Positions 30,916 through 39,171 of a stretch of DNA of 64,000 nt are shown here, one piece after another. The stretch's first letter is position 1. Every line of letters starts with the position of its first letter. The position numbers were made by a program, and so were the translations under genes. The notes below the pieces were generated by a model, which did no database searches, had not been told where the DNA came from, and was given only the letters and a program-made list of their open reading frames with translations. Origin of the DNA: an uncultured Pelagibacteraceae bacterium (lineage in GTDB: Bacteria; Pseudomonadota; Alphaproteobacteria; Pelagibacterales; Pelagibacteraceae); the NCBI GenBank assembly GCA_902582235.1, contig CACHQX010000003.1, forward strand, positions 1 through 64,000. The letters are read 5' to 3'.

Positions 30916-31834
30916 ATTTTGCTTTTTGAAGAACTGATTGTTTTGCATCAGGATATTCTTTTTTAACTCCTGTAATCATTAAACACCCTTGATCTTTTTC
31001 TCCAATTTGCACTAATGATACTCCAAGCTTAAGTAAATTTATAGCTGCTTTTTCACTTTTAGGATATTTTTGATAACCCTCTAAGTAAGCAGAGGCAGCA
31101 TCTGTATAAAGTTGTCTAATTCTAAATGTTTCTGCATACCAATATTGTGCGCTACCTGCCATTTTATGTTCAGGATTTGTCATTACAAATTCTCTAAGCG
31201 CTCTTTCTGCAGTTGTGTAATCTCCTTGTTTTAAAAAACTAGTGGCAAACTCGTATTGTTTGTCTGGTTTATCATTAGGTAAGATTTTTTCCTCTGACAC
31301 AAATTTTTCTGTTATGACTGTTCCAGTTGCATCTATTGATTGAGTTTGTTGTGTTAATTCATTTGTTTCTGATGACTTGTAAGATACTGCACCAAGATCT
31401 TGTGGTTGAGAAGAGCCAGGTAAGATTTTTTTCTTAGATGTAACTTTTTTATCAATGTCCTCACCCTCTAAATTTTGGAACCTCAATTGATTATCTGCTT
31501 GAACTTTTGATAATCTACTTGATAATTTGTCAATTTTAAAATTTATTTCTTCAAATTTATTTGTCAAATCTTGAAATTGTTTTTCTATCTCAGACAATTT
31601 TAATAAATGTCTTGTAAGCACATCTTCATCATTTGAACTTAATTTTGTTTTGTTAGCTGTAATTATATCTGAAGACTGTGAATAAACAGCTTTTTCTAAA
31701 GTTTTTAAATCTTTTTGTAATGTTTTTATAACTTCTAAAGTTTCTGTTTCTTCTGCCTTGACAAAAGAAATAGTTGAAAAAATAAATATTATTAAAATTA
31801 ATATACTTTTATTTATATACTCTAAAAATTTCAT
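30875..31834 (-). CDS. cpoB: Tol-Pal system protein CpoB (YbgF)
   Basis: Periplasmic partner of Tol-Pal that coordinates septal peptidoglycan synthesis with outer-membrane constriction. 319 residues: signal peptide at ~10-27 (ILILIIFIFSTISFVKAEE), N-terminal coiled coil (~30-115), a polar linker, and C-terminal TPRs from about residue 195 (DKQYEFATSFLKQGDYTTAE, GSAQYWYAETFRIRQ, KAAINLLKLGVSL). It lies after pal but is separated from it by an intrinsic terminator. Confidence 0.88.
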   Translation of the reverse strand: MKFLEYINKSILILIIFIFSTISFVKAEETETLEVIKTLQKDLKTLEKAVYSQSSDIITANKTKLSSNDEDVLTRHLLKLSEIEKQFQDLTNKFEEINFKIDKLSSRLSKVQADNQLRFQNLEGEDIDKKVTSKKKILPGSSQPQDLGAVSYKSSETNELTQQTQSIDATGTVITEKFVSEEKILPNDKPDKQYEFATSFLKQGDYTTAERALREFVMTNPEHKMAGSAQYWYAETFRIRQLYTDAASAYLEGYQKYPKSEKAAINLLKLGVSLVQIGEKDQGCLMITGVKKEYPDAKQSVLQKAKYEEKKFECKKKKS

Positions 31835-31861
31835 TAGTTGATTTCTATCTATAATGATGGC

Positions 31862-31898
31862 AAAAAAAAGACCCCAACAACGTATGTTATTGGGGTCT
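31862..31898 (-). terminator. Intrinsic terminator after pal
   Basis: On the minus strand a 9-bp perfect stem (AGACCCCAA at 31898-31890 pairing with TTGGGGTCT at 31877-31869), a 12-base loop and then eight T residues (31869-31862). It starts 15 bases after the pal stop and would end the tol-pal transcript before cpoB. It is the clearest rho-independent terminator I found in the window. Confidence 0.88.
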
Positions 31899-31912
31899 GA
31901 ATTTGTAAATTA

Positions 31913-32386
31913 TTAGTTAGCTTTTACTGTTACTGATCTTCTGTTTTTTGACCAAGCTAAAGGATTTGAACCAGAGTCTACTGGTCTTTCTTTTCCATAA
32001 CTTATTACTGAAATTCTATTTCCAGATATTCCATAAGTCATTAAATAATCTTTAGCTGCGTTAGCTCTTCTCTCGCCTAAAGCTAAGTTATATTCTCTTG
32101 TACCTCTTTCGTCAGCGTGACCTTCAAGAACTACATTTATTTTTGAATTTTTTCTTAACCATGATGCTTGTTTTCTTAATGTTTCTCTTGAAGCAGTAGT
32201 TAAAACTGTTTCATTAGTTGCGAAGAAAACTCTGTCTGGCACACCTGAAGCTAAATACTCAACTGTGTCTTTTCCAGTGTATACGTCACCTTGCATTTTG
32301 CCTGTAGTTTTTACGGCACATGCAGATAATAGAATACTTGCAAAAAATACTAGCAAAGTATTTCTAAAAATTTTGTTTAAACTCAT
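31913..32386 (-). CDS. pal: Peptidoglycan-associated lipoprotein Pal
   Basis: Outer-membrane lipoprotein that binds peptidoglycan and TolB. 157 residues with a lipoprotein signal ending in LLSAC (acylated C23) and an OmpA-type domain including TNETVLTTASRETL, VLEGHADERGTREYN and LGERRANAAKDYL with the conserved diaminopimelate-binding D and R. An AAGGAG ribosome-binding site lies 5-6 bases before the ATG, unusually strong for this window. It has its own candidate promoter and a terminator behind it. Confidence 0.96.
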   Translation of the reverse strand: MSLNKIFRNTLLVFFASILLSACAVKTTGKMQGDVYTGKDTVEYLASGVPDRVFFATNETVLTTASRETLRKQASWLRKNSKINVVLEGHADERGTREYNLALGERRANAAKDYLMTYGISGNRISVISYGKERPVDSGSNPLAWSKNRRSVTVKAN

Positions 32387-32425
32387 TACTGCTCCTTAAA
32401 AGTTAATTTTGTACTTTTTCACAAT

Positions 32426-32454
32426 TAGATAGATCTTTCAAGCTCAAAAATCAA
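32426..32454 (-). promoter_or_regulatory. Candidate sigma-70 promoter of pal
   Basis: On the minus strand TTGATT (32454-32449), a 17-base spacer and TATCTA (32431-32426), placing a start near 32419 and a ~33-base leader with AAGGAG before the pal ATG. It lies in the only sizeable gap inside the tol cluster (100 bases), so pal can probably be expressed independently of tolQRAB. Confidence 0.5.
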
Positions 32455-32486
32455 GGAATTATTAATTTTTTTTGAAAATACCATAA

Positions 32487-33836
32487 TTAATCAGTTAATA
32501 ATGACGACCAAGATGGGTCTGAAGCATCGGTCTCGGTTTTAACCATTCTTTCGTTATATCCAGTAAGATCTATAGACCAAAGTTTAGCCGAAAAGCCTTT
32601 TCCTGCTGAGTCTGATTTTGTCTCTCTGTAAAAAATTAAAACTCTTCCATTAGGGGACCAGGAAGGGGCTTCTTGATAATAGTTTTCTGTAAGTAATCTT
32701 TCGCCAGTTCCATCTGTTCTCATTACGCCAATATAAAACTTTCCTTTATGAAGCTTTGTAAAAGCTATCAAATCACCTCTTGGAGACCACACGGGTGTTC
32801 CGTAAAGACCATTTCCAAAAGATATCCTTTTAACTTTTGAACCATCACTTCTCATTACATAGATTTGCTGATACCCACTTCTATCTGAATTAAAGCAAAT
32901 GTATTTACCGTCCGGAGAATATGATGGTGAAGTATCAATTGATGGATGGTTTGTGATTTTTTCAACCTCTCTACTTTCAAGGTCCATAGTATAAATATCT
33001 GAGTTTCCATCTTTAGCAAAACTCATAATAATTTTTTTTCCATCAGGAGAGAAACGTGGAGCAAATGTCATACCAGGAAAATCACCAACAACTTCTTGTA
33101 TTCCAGTTTCAATATCTAGTAAGTAAACTCTAGGTAGATTCTTAAAATAAGATAAATAGGTGACCATTTGATTTGTTGGATTAAATCTTGGTGTTAAAAC
33201 TAATTCATTTCCTAAAGTTAAGTATTTGGTGTTAAATCCATCTTGATCCATAATTGCTAATTTCTTGATACGACTTGTTTTAAGTCCTTCTTCAGCAACA
33301 TAAATAATTCTAGTATCAAAATAACCTTTTTCACCTGTCAATCTTTGGTAAACTTTATCAGTAATTATGTGTCCAACTCTTCTCCAATTTTCTGAAACAG
33401 TGGTGAATGCTAACGCCATAATTTCTTTACCGGCTAATACATCCCATAACCTAAACTCAACTCTAAGCTTCTCATCAACTATCTTTACTTCTCCAGTTAT
33501 TAAAGCTTGAGCTTTAATTAACGCCCAATCTTCAAATCTTGGTTTTACATGAGCAATATCTGGTTTTTGTAGAAAAGCTTTTGGATCCAACGGATTGAAT
33601 AAACCTGATTGTCTTAAATTGTTCTCAACAACTTTTGATATTTCTGCACCTATATCTTCAAGTTTTAATAGGTCTTTAAATTTTTCTTTAGAATTTTGAT
33701 CAACAGATAATGGCGATACTGCAAGTGGCAAAGGATTTAAATTACCTCGGGTAATATCTACTTCTATAAGAGACCAAGCTTTACCCCAATTAAAAGTAAA
33801 CAAACAAATATATATTAAAAAAATAATTCTTTTCAT
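32487..33836 (-). CDS. tolB: Tol-Pal translocation protein TolB
   Basis: Periplasmic component binding Pal and TolA. 449 residues: signal peptide ([19 protein letters not shown]), N-terminal alpha/beta domain (residues ~25-170), then a C-terminal six-bladed propeller with repeats of the type [47 protein letters not shown] and [15 protein letters not shown]. It overlaps tolA by four bases (ATGA). Confidence 0.96.
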   Translation of the reverse strand: MKRIIFLIYICLFTFNWGKAWSLIEVDITRGNLNPLPLAVSPLSVDQNSKEKFKDLLKLEDIGAEISKVVENNLRQSGLFNPLDPKAFLQKPDIAHVKPRFEDWALIKAQALITGEVKIVDEKLRVEFRLWDVLAGKEIMALAFTTVSENWRRVGHIITDKVYQRLTGEKGYFDTRIIYVAEEGLKTSRIKKLAIMDQDGFNTKYLTLGNELVLTPRFNPTNQMVTYLSYFKNLPRVYLLDIETGIQEVVGDFPGMTFAPRFSPDGKKIIMSFAKDGNSDIYTMDLESREVEKITNHPSIDTSPSYSPDGKYICFNSDRSGYQQIYVMRSDGSKVKRISFGNGLYGTPVWSPRGDLIAFTKLHKGKFYIGVMRTDGTGERLLTENYYQEAPSWSPNGRVLIFYRETKSDSAGKGFSAKLWSIDLTGYNERMVKTETDASDPSWSSLLTD

Positions 33837-34645
33837 CCTTGAAGCATCTCCCTAGCATCAAAATTTAGTTGAATTTCTTTCCATCTATCATAACCAGTAG
33901 TTGGAACTCTCAAGGGCTGACACAATCTAATTGCTCTAAGAGCACTTTCTGCCAAAACTTTATAGAAACCTTGCCCTGGTTTGTTCATTCTAGCGTGGTC
34001 AAGTATTTCAGAATTAATAATTGTACCATCGGGTTTTAAATTTAGTTTAATTCTCACAAGAAGATCTTCATTATAAGGTAAGCCTAATGGGATACTCCAG
34101 CATCCAAATATTTGGGCTTTAAGAGCATCTTCCTCATTTAAGGTCAATCCAGAAGAAATAACACTTTTTCTCTGTGATTGAGTTATCTTATTGTCATTTT
34201 TAATCATCTCTGCAGTTTCTTCTTTTGATTTATCAATTAGAGCAGCAATATTGTTTGGATCAAATAATTCTTTTTTTTCAAATTCTGAAACTTGTTTAAT
34301 TTCATCATCAATTTTTTCTGGGTTTTGTTTATCCTCTTCTGGTTTTTTTACAATGTTTTTTTGTTGATCTGGTAATGGTATTGCATCTGGTTTTTCTTTT
34401 TTAACTTTTTTTGGGGGTGCTTGCTCAGAAACAAGTTTTTCTTTTTCTTTCTTCTTTATTTCTTCGATAATCTTTTTAGCTTTCGGAGCATAAGGTATAG
34501 ATGTTTTGTCAGTTATTTGAATAAGTTCTATGGAAATAATCGGTGGAAGATCTATTGGTTTTTTTGCTAAAAAAGGAAGGCTCAACGCTGTTATAATTAT
34601 AAGAAATAAATGTAGTAAAGATGATATAATAATATTATTAGCCAC
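33833..34645 (-). CDS. tolA: TolA-like periplasm-spanning protein
   Basis: Links the TolQR motor to the outer membrane. 270 residues: an N-terminal membrane anchor ([19 protein letters not shown]), a long Lys/Glu/Pro-rich central region (~50-165) with KKEKEK stretches, and a C-terminal TolA/TonB-like domain with [26 protein letters not shown] and [14 protein letters not shown] (paired cysteines). Position between tolR and tolB supports the call. Confidence 0.88.
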   Translation of the reverse strand: MANNIIISSLLHLFLIIITALSLPFLAKKPIDLPPIISIELIQITDKTSIPYAPKAKKIIEEIKKKEKEKLVSEQAPPKKVKKEKPDAIPLPDQQKNIVKKPEEDKQNPEKIDDEIKQVSEFEKKELFDPNNIAALIDKSKEETAEMIKNDNKITQSQRKSVISSGLTLNEEDALKAQIFGCWSIPLGLPYNEDLLVRIKLNLKPDGTIINSEILDHARMNKPGQGFYKVLAESALRAIRLCQPLRVPTTGYDRWKEIQLNFDAREMLQG

Positions 34646-34651
34646 TATCGA

Positions 34652-35068
34652 TCACCTCTCTTTGTAAGGCTCTGAAATAAGCGCTACTTTTGTAAATCCC
34701 GAACCAGAAAGCATCCCCATAACTTCTAGAACTCTTCCATAATTGATTGTCTTGTCGCCTCTTACATATATTCTTGTGTCTGTTCTGTTTTTCGATACAG
34801 CTAATATTTTAGCAATTACGTTATCAAACTCAACTTTGGACTCTTGAATAAAAATCTCCCCTTTTGAATTTATACTTAAAGTTAATGGTTCTTGTTCCTC
34901 AGGAAGAGAGTCGGCTGAACTTTCTGGTAGATCTACTTGAACACCAACTGTCAATAATGGTGCTGTGACCATAAAAACAATTAAAAGGACCAACATAACA
35001 TCAACAAATGGTGTTACGTTTATTTCACTTATTGGATCTTTAGATTTATTTTTTAAATTAAAGGCCAT
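34652..35068 (-). CDS. tolR: TolR (ExbD family)
   Basis: Proton-channel partner of TolQ. 138 residues, one N-terminal membrane segment with the essential aspartate in EINVTPFVDVMLVLLIVFMV, then a periplasmic domain (VDLPESSADSLP, IYVRGDKTINYGRVLEVMG). It starts three bases after tolQ ends. Confidence 0.94.
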   Translation of the reverse strand: MAFNLKNKSKDPISEINVTPFVDVMLVLLIVFMVTAPLLTVGVQVDLPESSADSLPEEQEPLTLSINSKGEIFIQESKVEFDNVIAKILAVSKNRTDTRIYVRGDKTINYGRVLEVMGMLSGSGFTKVALISEPYKER

Positions 35069-35071
35069 TAG

Positions 35072-35746
35072 TTAAATAGTAGAGATAAATCTTTTGGCAA
35101 AATTTTCTAATCTTTGAGAATATTTTTTTGAGTCATTATTAAATTTATTATAAGCTACAACCGCAGGTATAGCTGCTAAGAGACCGAGAGCTGTTGCAAA
35201 TAATGCTTCTGCAATACCTGGCGCGACAATAGCCAAACTGGTGTTTCTTGAAACTGCAATTGACTGAAACGAATTCATAATTCCCCAAACTGTTCCAAAC
35301 AAACCAATAAACGGTGCTGTTGAACCTACTGTGGCTAGAAATGAATAATTTTTTTCAAGCTTGTTAACTTCATTTTCTATATTAGACTCTAATAAACCTG
35401 ATAGCTTTTCATTCAAATTACTTCTAGATCTTGATTTAAGAACAACTTGCATAGTTTTTTTGAAGACATTTGACATTGGGTCGTCAATATTTGCTGGTAA
35501 ATTATTATAGAAACTTTCGGCAGATCTTGATTTCCAAAATTTTTCTTCAAACTCTTGGGTTGATAAATTTATTTTTTTAAATAACTTAAATTTCTCTATA
35601 ATTATCGCCCAAGTATAAATTGATGCTGCAATTAATAAAACGATAACTGATTTTACAATTATGTCAGCTCTAAGAAATAGGCTCCATAAAGAGAAGTCTA
35701 CAGAACTTCCTAGTCCAACAGATTGTGATGCTATATCGGCTTCCAT
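35072..35746 (-). CDS. tolQ: TolQ (MotA/ExbB family)
   Basis: Inner-membrane motor protein. 224 residues, three membrane segments (IIVKSVIVLLIAASIYTWAI; ATVGSTAPFIGLFGTVWGIM; GLLAAIPAVVAYNKF) with the conserved channel segment GIAEALFATALGLLAAIP. First gene of the tol block on this strand. The usual upstream ybgC thioesterase is missing: the gene before it is the RuvC-like resolvase. Confidence 0.95.
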   Translation of the reverse strand: MEADIASQSVGLGSSVDFSLWSLFLRADIIVKSVIVLLIAASIYTWAIIIEKFKLFKKINLSTQEFEEKFWKSRSAESFYNNLPANIDDPMSNVFKKTMQVVLKSRSRSNLNEKLSGLLESNIENEVNKLEKNYSFLATVGSTAPFIGLFGTVWGIMNSFQSIAVSRNTSLAIVAPGIAEALFATALGLLAAIPAVVAYNKFNNDSKKYSQRLENFAKRFISTI

Positions 35747-35802
35747 TAAAAATCTTTCACACTAAAATGTGTCATCAATTTGACCCGAAAGATCAAATAA
35801 AT

Positions 35803-36291
35803 CTAATATTTGGCGTTTTGGTAATAAAAGCTAGAGATTAGTATCGCATCAGCTTTATTGGCATCTTTTTTTTTTGACAATTTTGAGGAAAAATATGGAT
35901 AAATTTCAATAGCTTTTGTCCTGCTGGCATCTTTATTTGTATTAATTAAATTAAAGAATTTTTTCCATTTGATTGGTGAGACGAAATCCATTGGAATTTG
36001 CATTGCAGAAAAGATTCCTTTCAACACTCCAAAAGACTGTCCAAAATTAAACATACTAGTAACCCCTTGTCCTGGCATTGCAGAAACTTGCTCGATCACA
36101 GCTATTACTTTCGTCTTATCTTCTCCTTCTATAGCTTTTTGAATTTCATTAAATATTTGAGAAGCATTAACTTGTGATTTATTTTTTTTTCCCACAGCCA
36201 TTTTTGGCATTTCAAACACATCCACTATTTTTCCATCTTTAAATAAGCATATGGCACCATTAATTCCAGGATCTATTCCAATTATTAACAT
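35803..36291 (-). CDS. RuvC-like Holliday-junction resolvase, phage-type variant
   Basis: 162 residues with an RNase H fold. IIGIDPGINGAICLF carries the first acidic residue (D7), VIEQVSAMPGQG the second (E67), and KKDANKADAIL the C-terminal acidic positions (D143/D148). The middle (AMPGQGVTSMFNFGQSFG, VSPIKWKKFF, SRTKAIEIYP) resembles RuvC-like proteins of phages and related resolvases more than canonical RuvC. It sits in the ruvC slot between yebC and tolQ, yet ruvA and ruvB do not follow. It probably cuts branched DNA; the partner is unknown. Confidence 0.75.
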   Translation of the reverse strand: MLIIGIDPGINGAICLFKDGKIVDVFEMPKMAVGKKNKSQVNASQIFNEIQKAIEGEDKTKVIAVIEQVSAMPGQGVTSMFNFGQSFGVLKGIFSAMQIPMDFVSPIKWKKFFNLINTNKDASRTKAIEIYPYFSSKLSKKKDANKADAILISSFYYQNAKY

Positions 36292-36294
36292 TAC

Positions 36295-37017
36295 TTAATC
36301 TTTTTCCCCAAAATTTGAGTAAACCCTTTGAACATCATCGTCATCATCTAATAATTCTATAAGTTTTTTTATGTCTTCTTTATTCTCACCTTCGCTGTAA
36401 ACTTTATTTAGTGGAATCCACTCAATATCTGTAGATATAAAATTTTCAACATGAGACTCAATTTTTTTTTTTATAGAATAAATATCTTCAAAACCGCAAT
36501 GTATCTCATGAAAATTTTCTAGGGAAAAGCATTCATCTGCACCAGCATCAATTGCTAGTTCAAAAATTTTATCGTCTTTAATTTCATTTATGTCTATTCT
36601 AATTACGCCTATTTGTTTAAAATTGTGAGCTGCAGATCCTTGGGTACCCAAATTACCACCATTTTTTTGAAAAATTGTTCTTAATTTTGAGGCAGTTCTA
36701 TTTTTATTATCTGTAAGTGCCTCAACAATTATAGCAACTTTATCTTTACCAAAACCCTCATATCTTATCTTTTCAAAATTTGATTGATTTAATGATTTTG
36801 ATTTATCAATGGCTCTCTCAATGTTGTCTTTTGGCATGTTTGAGGATCTTGCTGCTTGTATAGCAGATCTAAGTCTCGGATTCATCAAAGGATCTTTATC
36901 TCCAAGTTTAGCAGCTACGGTAATTTCTCTAGAAAGTTTCGAAAAAATCTTCGATCTTTCTTTATCTGCTCTACCTTTTTTATGTTTTATACCAGCCCAG
37001 TGAGAATGTCCTGCCAT
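36295..37017 (-). CDS. yebC: YebC/PmpR family (TACO1-like) protein
   Basis: 240 residues. The N-terminus MAGHSHWAGIKHKKGRADK and SKLSREITVAAKLGD, GFGKDKVAIIVEALTDNKNR and GGNLGTQGSAAHNF are family hallmarks. Members act as DNA-binding regulators or as translation factors easing polyproline stalling. It lies directly before the resolvase gene, as yebC-ruvC in many bacteria. The start sits one base after the metallophosphoesterase stop. Confidence 0.95.
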   Translation of the reverse strand: MAGHSHWAGIKHKKGRADKERSKIFSKLSREITVAAKLGDKDPLMNPRLRSAIQAARSSNMPKDNIERAIDKSKSLNQSNFEKIRYEGFGKDKVAIIVEALTDNKNRTASKLRTIFQKNGGNLGTQGSAAHNFKQIGVIRIDINEIKDDKIFELAIDAGADECFSLENFHEIHCGFEDIYSIKKKIESHVENFISTDIEWIPLNKVYSEGENKEDIKKLIELLDDDDDVQRVYSNFGEKD

Positions 37018-37018
37018 A

Positions 37019-37825
37019 TTATTTTGAGTTATTTAAAACACCCCCAACAATTATACTACTAATATTTTTAGCCAGTCCCGTAGTTTCATCACAATCTACC
37101 ATAACACCCGACAAAGAACCATCCCCTAAAGATGGATAATGTTTTTCAGAGTCTTGTTTAAAGAATCTTTTTAATGAGTTTTCTTTATTCATCCCGATTA
37201 CTGAGTCGTAGTCACCACACATTCCAGAGTCCGTGATATACGCTGTCCCACCTTTTAAAACTCTTGCGTCATTTGTTGGAATGTGCGTGTGAGTACCAGT
37301 AACCAAAGTTGCTTTACTATCAAACAAATGTCCCATTGCCATTTTTTCTGAAGTAGTTTCACAATGCAAATCAACTACTAAAAAGTCATAATCTTTTTTC
37401 AAATGATATTTTTTTTGAAAATTTTCAGCTGTTTTAAATACATCTTCACTTTTCCTCATGAAAACATTTCCCATTAAATTAAGTACACCTATTTTAAAAT
37501 TTGTTGGTGTTTGATAAATTTCAAATCCTTTTCCTGGAGATATTCCAATTAGATTAAATGGTCTCAAAAGCCTATTATCATCCTCAACGAGTTTTAAAGT
37601 TTCTTTATGATCCCAAACATGATTTCCAGTTGTGAGTACATTTACTCCAAATTTAATTAGATTGTCTAAAACATCTTTTGTAATACCCACTCCGTTATGA
37701 GCTGCGTTTTCACCATTTGCTATTACAAAATTAATTTTATTTTTTTCAACAATTTTTTTAAGGTGTTTCTTTACAACCATGCAACCCGATGGTCCTACAA
37801 TGTCGCCTAAAAATAAAATTTTCAT
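37019..37825 (-). CDS. YmdB-like metallophosphoesterase
   Basis: 268 residues. Calcineurin-like metal ligands are visible in FLGDIVGPSG, ANGENAAHNGVG, TTGNHVWDHKE, VDLHCETTSEK and VTGTHTHIPTNDARVL. The Bacillus YmdB homologue hydrolyses 2',3'-cyclic nucleotides; the role here is unproven. It overlaps the 5-formyl-THF cyclo-ligase gene by four bases and runs into yebC. Confidence 0.88.
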   Translation of the reverse strand: MKILFLGDIVGPSGCMVVKKHLKKIVEKNKINFVIANGENAAHNGVGITKDVLDNLIKFGVNVLTTGNHVWDHKETLKLVEDDNRLLRPFNLIGISPGKGFEIYQTPTNFKIGVLNLMGNVFMRKSEDVFKTAENFQKKYHLKKDYDFLVVDLHCETTSEKMAMGHLFDSKATLVTGTHTHIPTNDARVLKGGTAYITDSGMCGDYDSVIGMNKENSLKRFFKQDSEKHYPSLGDGSLSGVMVDCDETTGLAKNISSIIVGGVLNNSK

Positions 37826-38364
37826 TTATAAATTCTTTTTTCAGTAATTACGAAATCCATTTTTTTATCACGTTTATTTACTGGCACTTTATTAATTTTT
37901 TGACAGGAAAGAGCAAGTCCGATTTTAACACAGTTATTTTGTTTCTCAATTTTTTGTATAAACCTGTCATAAAAACCTCCTCCATAGCCAAGTCTATTTA
38001 AATTAGAGTCAAAAGCTAACATCGGAATTATTAATGTAGAAGGAGATATTTTTTTTCCCTTAAAAGGCTCTAAGATACCAAATCTATTTACTGTTAAAGG
38101 CTCATTAGGACTCCAGCTATAAAAAGACATCTCAAATTTATTATTGATTACTGGTAAAGAAATTATAAAATTTTTTTTAATCAATCGATCCATTAATTCT
38201 AAAGTAGATAACTCATCACCAAACGGATAATACAATCCAACTCTTTTGTTGGGAGATTTCTGCTCAATCAATTTGATTATTGCCTCAGAATTTACTGTGA
38301 TTTTTTTTTTAGCAAATTTTGATCGAATTTTAGATATCTTTTTTCTTAATTGAAATTTGTTCAC
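37822..38364 (-). CDS. fau: 5-formyltetrahydrofolate cyclo-ligase
   Basis: Recycles 5-formyl-THF to methenyl-THF using ATP. 180 residues. An N-terminal helix (QLRKKISKIRSKF) is followed by VGLYYPFGDELSTL, LIIPMLAFDSNLNRLGYGGGFYDRF (the nucleotide-binding glycine motif) and a C-terminal KMDFVITEKRIY. The neighbouring zapA is a widely conserved pairing. The spacer between them is only 8 bases, so the 6S RNA often found here in other proteobacteria is absent. Confidence 0.92.
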   Translation of the reverse strand: MNKFQLRKKISKIRSKFAKKKITVNSEAIIKLIEQKSPNKRVGLYYPFGDELSTLELMDRLIKKNFIISLPVINNKFEMSFYSWSPNEPLTVNRFGILEPFKGKKISPSTLIIPMLAFDSNLNRLGYGGGFYDRFIQKIEKQNNCVKIGLALSCQKINKVPVNKRDKKMDFVITEKRIYK

Positions 38365-38372
38365 TACTAAAT

Positions 38373-38810
38373 CTAATTTTTAAGATTAACTCGTTCAACA
38401 AATTCCTCTATTTCTTTTGCAGTATTAGAAATTAATTGATCATAATTATTGTTTATTTTATCAAGCTCTTTTTGCAAGTTGTTGATATCATTGTTCAATT
38501 TAGTTGCTTCATCTTCTTTTTCATCCTTGTAGCCGTATACAAGAGATTTCAGTTCTTTAAATTTTTCAGTGAGATTAGTTAATTCTACCTTTTTTTTTTC
38601 AACATTTTTTTTGGTATCAAAATACTCATCCATGACTTTAATAGCAGTGATCAATAATAATTTATTTTCACCTATGTTTCCTAAGTCATTTTTTAATTTC
38701 TCAAATTTATCATTTAAATTTGCTGCTAACTCTTCAAGATGATCCTCTTGACCATCTTCACATGAAAGAAGAAAGTCTTTTCCATTAAATTTAATATTTA
38801 CATTTGCCAT
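38373..38810 (-). CDS. zapA: Cell-division protein ZapA
   Basis: FtsZ-bundling factor at the Z ring. 145 residues: N-terminal ZapA head (VNIKFNGKDFLLSCEDGQ, HLEELAANLNDKFEKL, NKLLLITAIKVMDEYFD) and a long C-terminal coiled coil (~75-140), longer than the E. coli protein. Its start overlaps the preceding coiled-coil gene by 13 bases. Confidence 0.88.
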   Translation of the reverse strand: MANVNIKFNGKDFLLSCEDGQEDHLEELAANLNDKFEKLKNDLGNIGENKLLLITAIKVMDEYFDTKKNVEKKKVELTNLTEKFKELKSLVYGYKDEKEDEATKLNNDINNLQKELDKINNNYDQLISNTAKEIEEFVERVNLKN

Positions 38811-39121
38811 TTTTCAATTTCATCAAGTAAAGTATCTGTTTCTTGATTTAATTCATCAATTTTTTCGTCAAACTTTAATCTTTTCACTCTATCTTCTTTT
38901 TTTTCAACCATCATTTGTTTGATTTTGACTTGAAGATTGCCGTGTTCATCACTTAAATTTTTGTATTTTTTTTCCAATTCATTTTTTTCAATTTCTAATT
39001 GATTTTTTTGATCAACTAATTCTTTAATGTCTCCAGATATCTGGTCATTTTTTAGATCAAGTTTTTTTAATTTCTTAAGTGCGTCTTCAAGTTTTTTTTC
39101 TTTTTCGCTGATATATTTCAT
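38798..39121 (-). CDS. Coiled-coil protein preceding zapA (DUF4164-like)
   Basis: 107 residues, almost entirely a heptad-patterned coiled coil (LEDALKKLKKLDL, LVDQKNQLEIEKNELEKKY, FDEKIDELNQETDTLLDEIE). I recall small DUF4164 coiled-coil proteins in the same place before zapA in other alphaproteobacteria, and that is the basis of the call. Overlap with zapA suggests co-translation and perhaps a division role. No enzymatic motif is visible. Confidence 0.65.
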   Translation of the reverse strand: MKYISEKEKKLEDALKKLKKLDLKNDQISGDIKELVDQKNQLEIEKNELEKKYKNLSDEHGNLQVKIKQMMVEKKEDRVKRLKFDEKIDELNQETDTLLDEIEKWQM

Positions 39122-39171
39122 ATATATATAATTATATATTAATGAGTCTCTTAGTCTAGATAGGAATATTT

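Noticed and set aside
35747-35802. Possible hairpin (CTTTC...GAAAG with an inner ACAC...GTGT) between the resolvase and tolQ.
   Set aside because: Stems are only 4-5 bp with a large unpaired middle and no T tract; not convincing as terminator or regulator.
38365-38372. Expected place for 6S RNA between zapA and the 5-formyl-THF cyclo-ligase gene.
   Set aside because: Only 8 bases separate the two genes, so no RNA gene fits.
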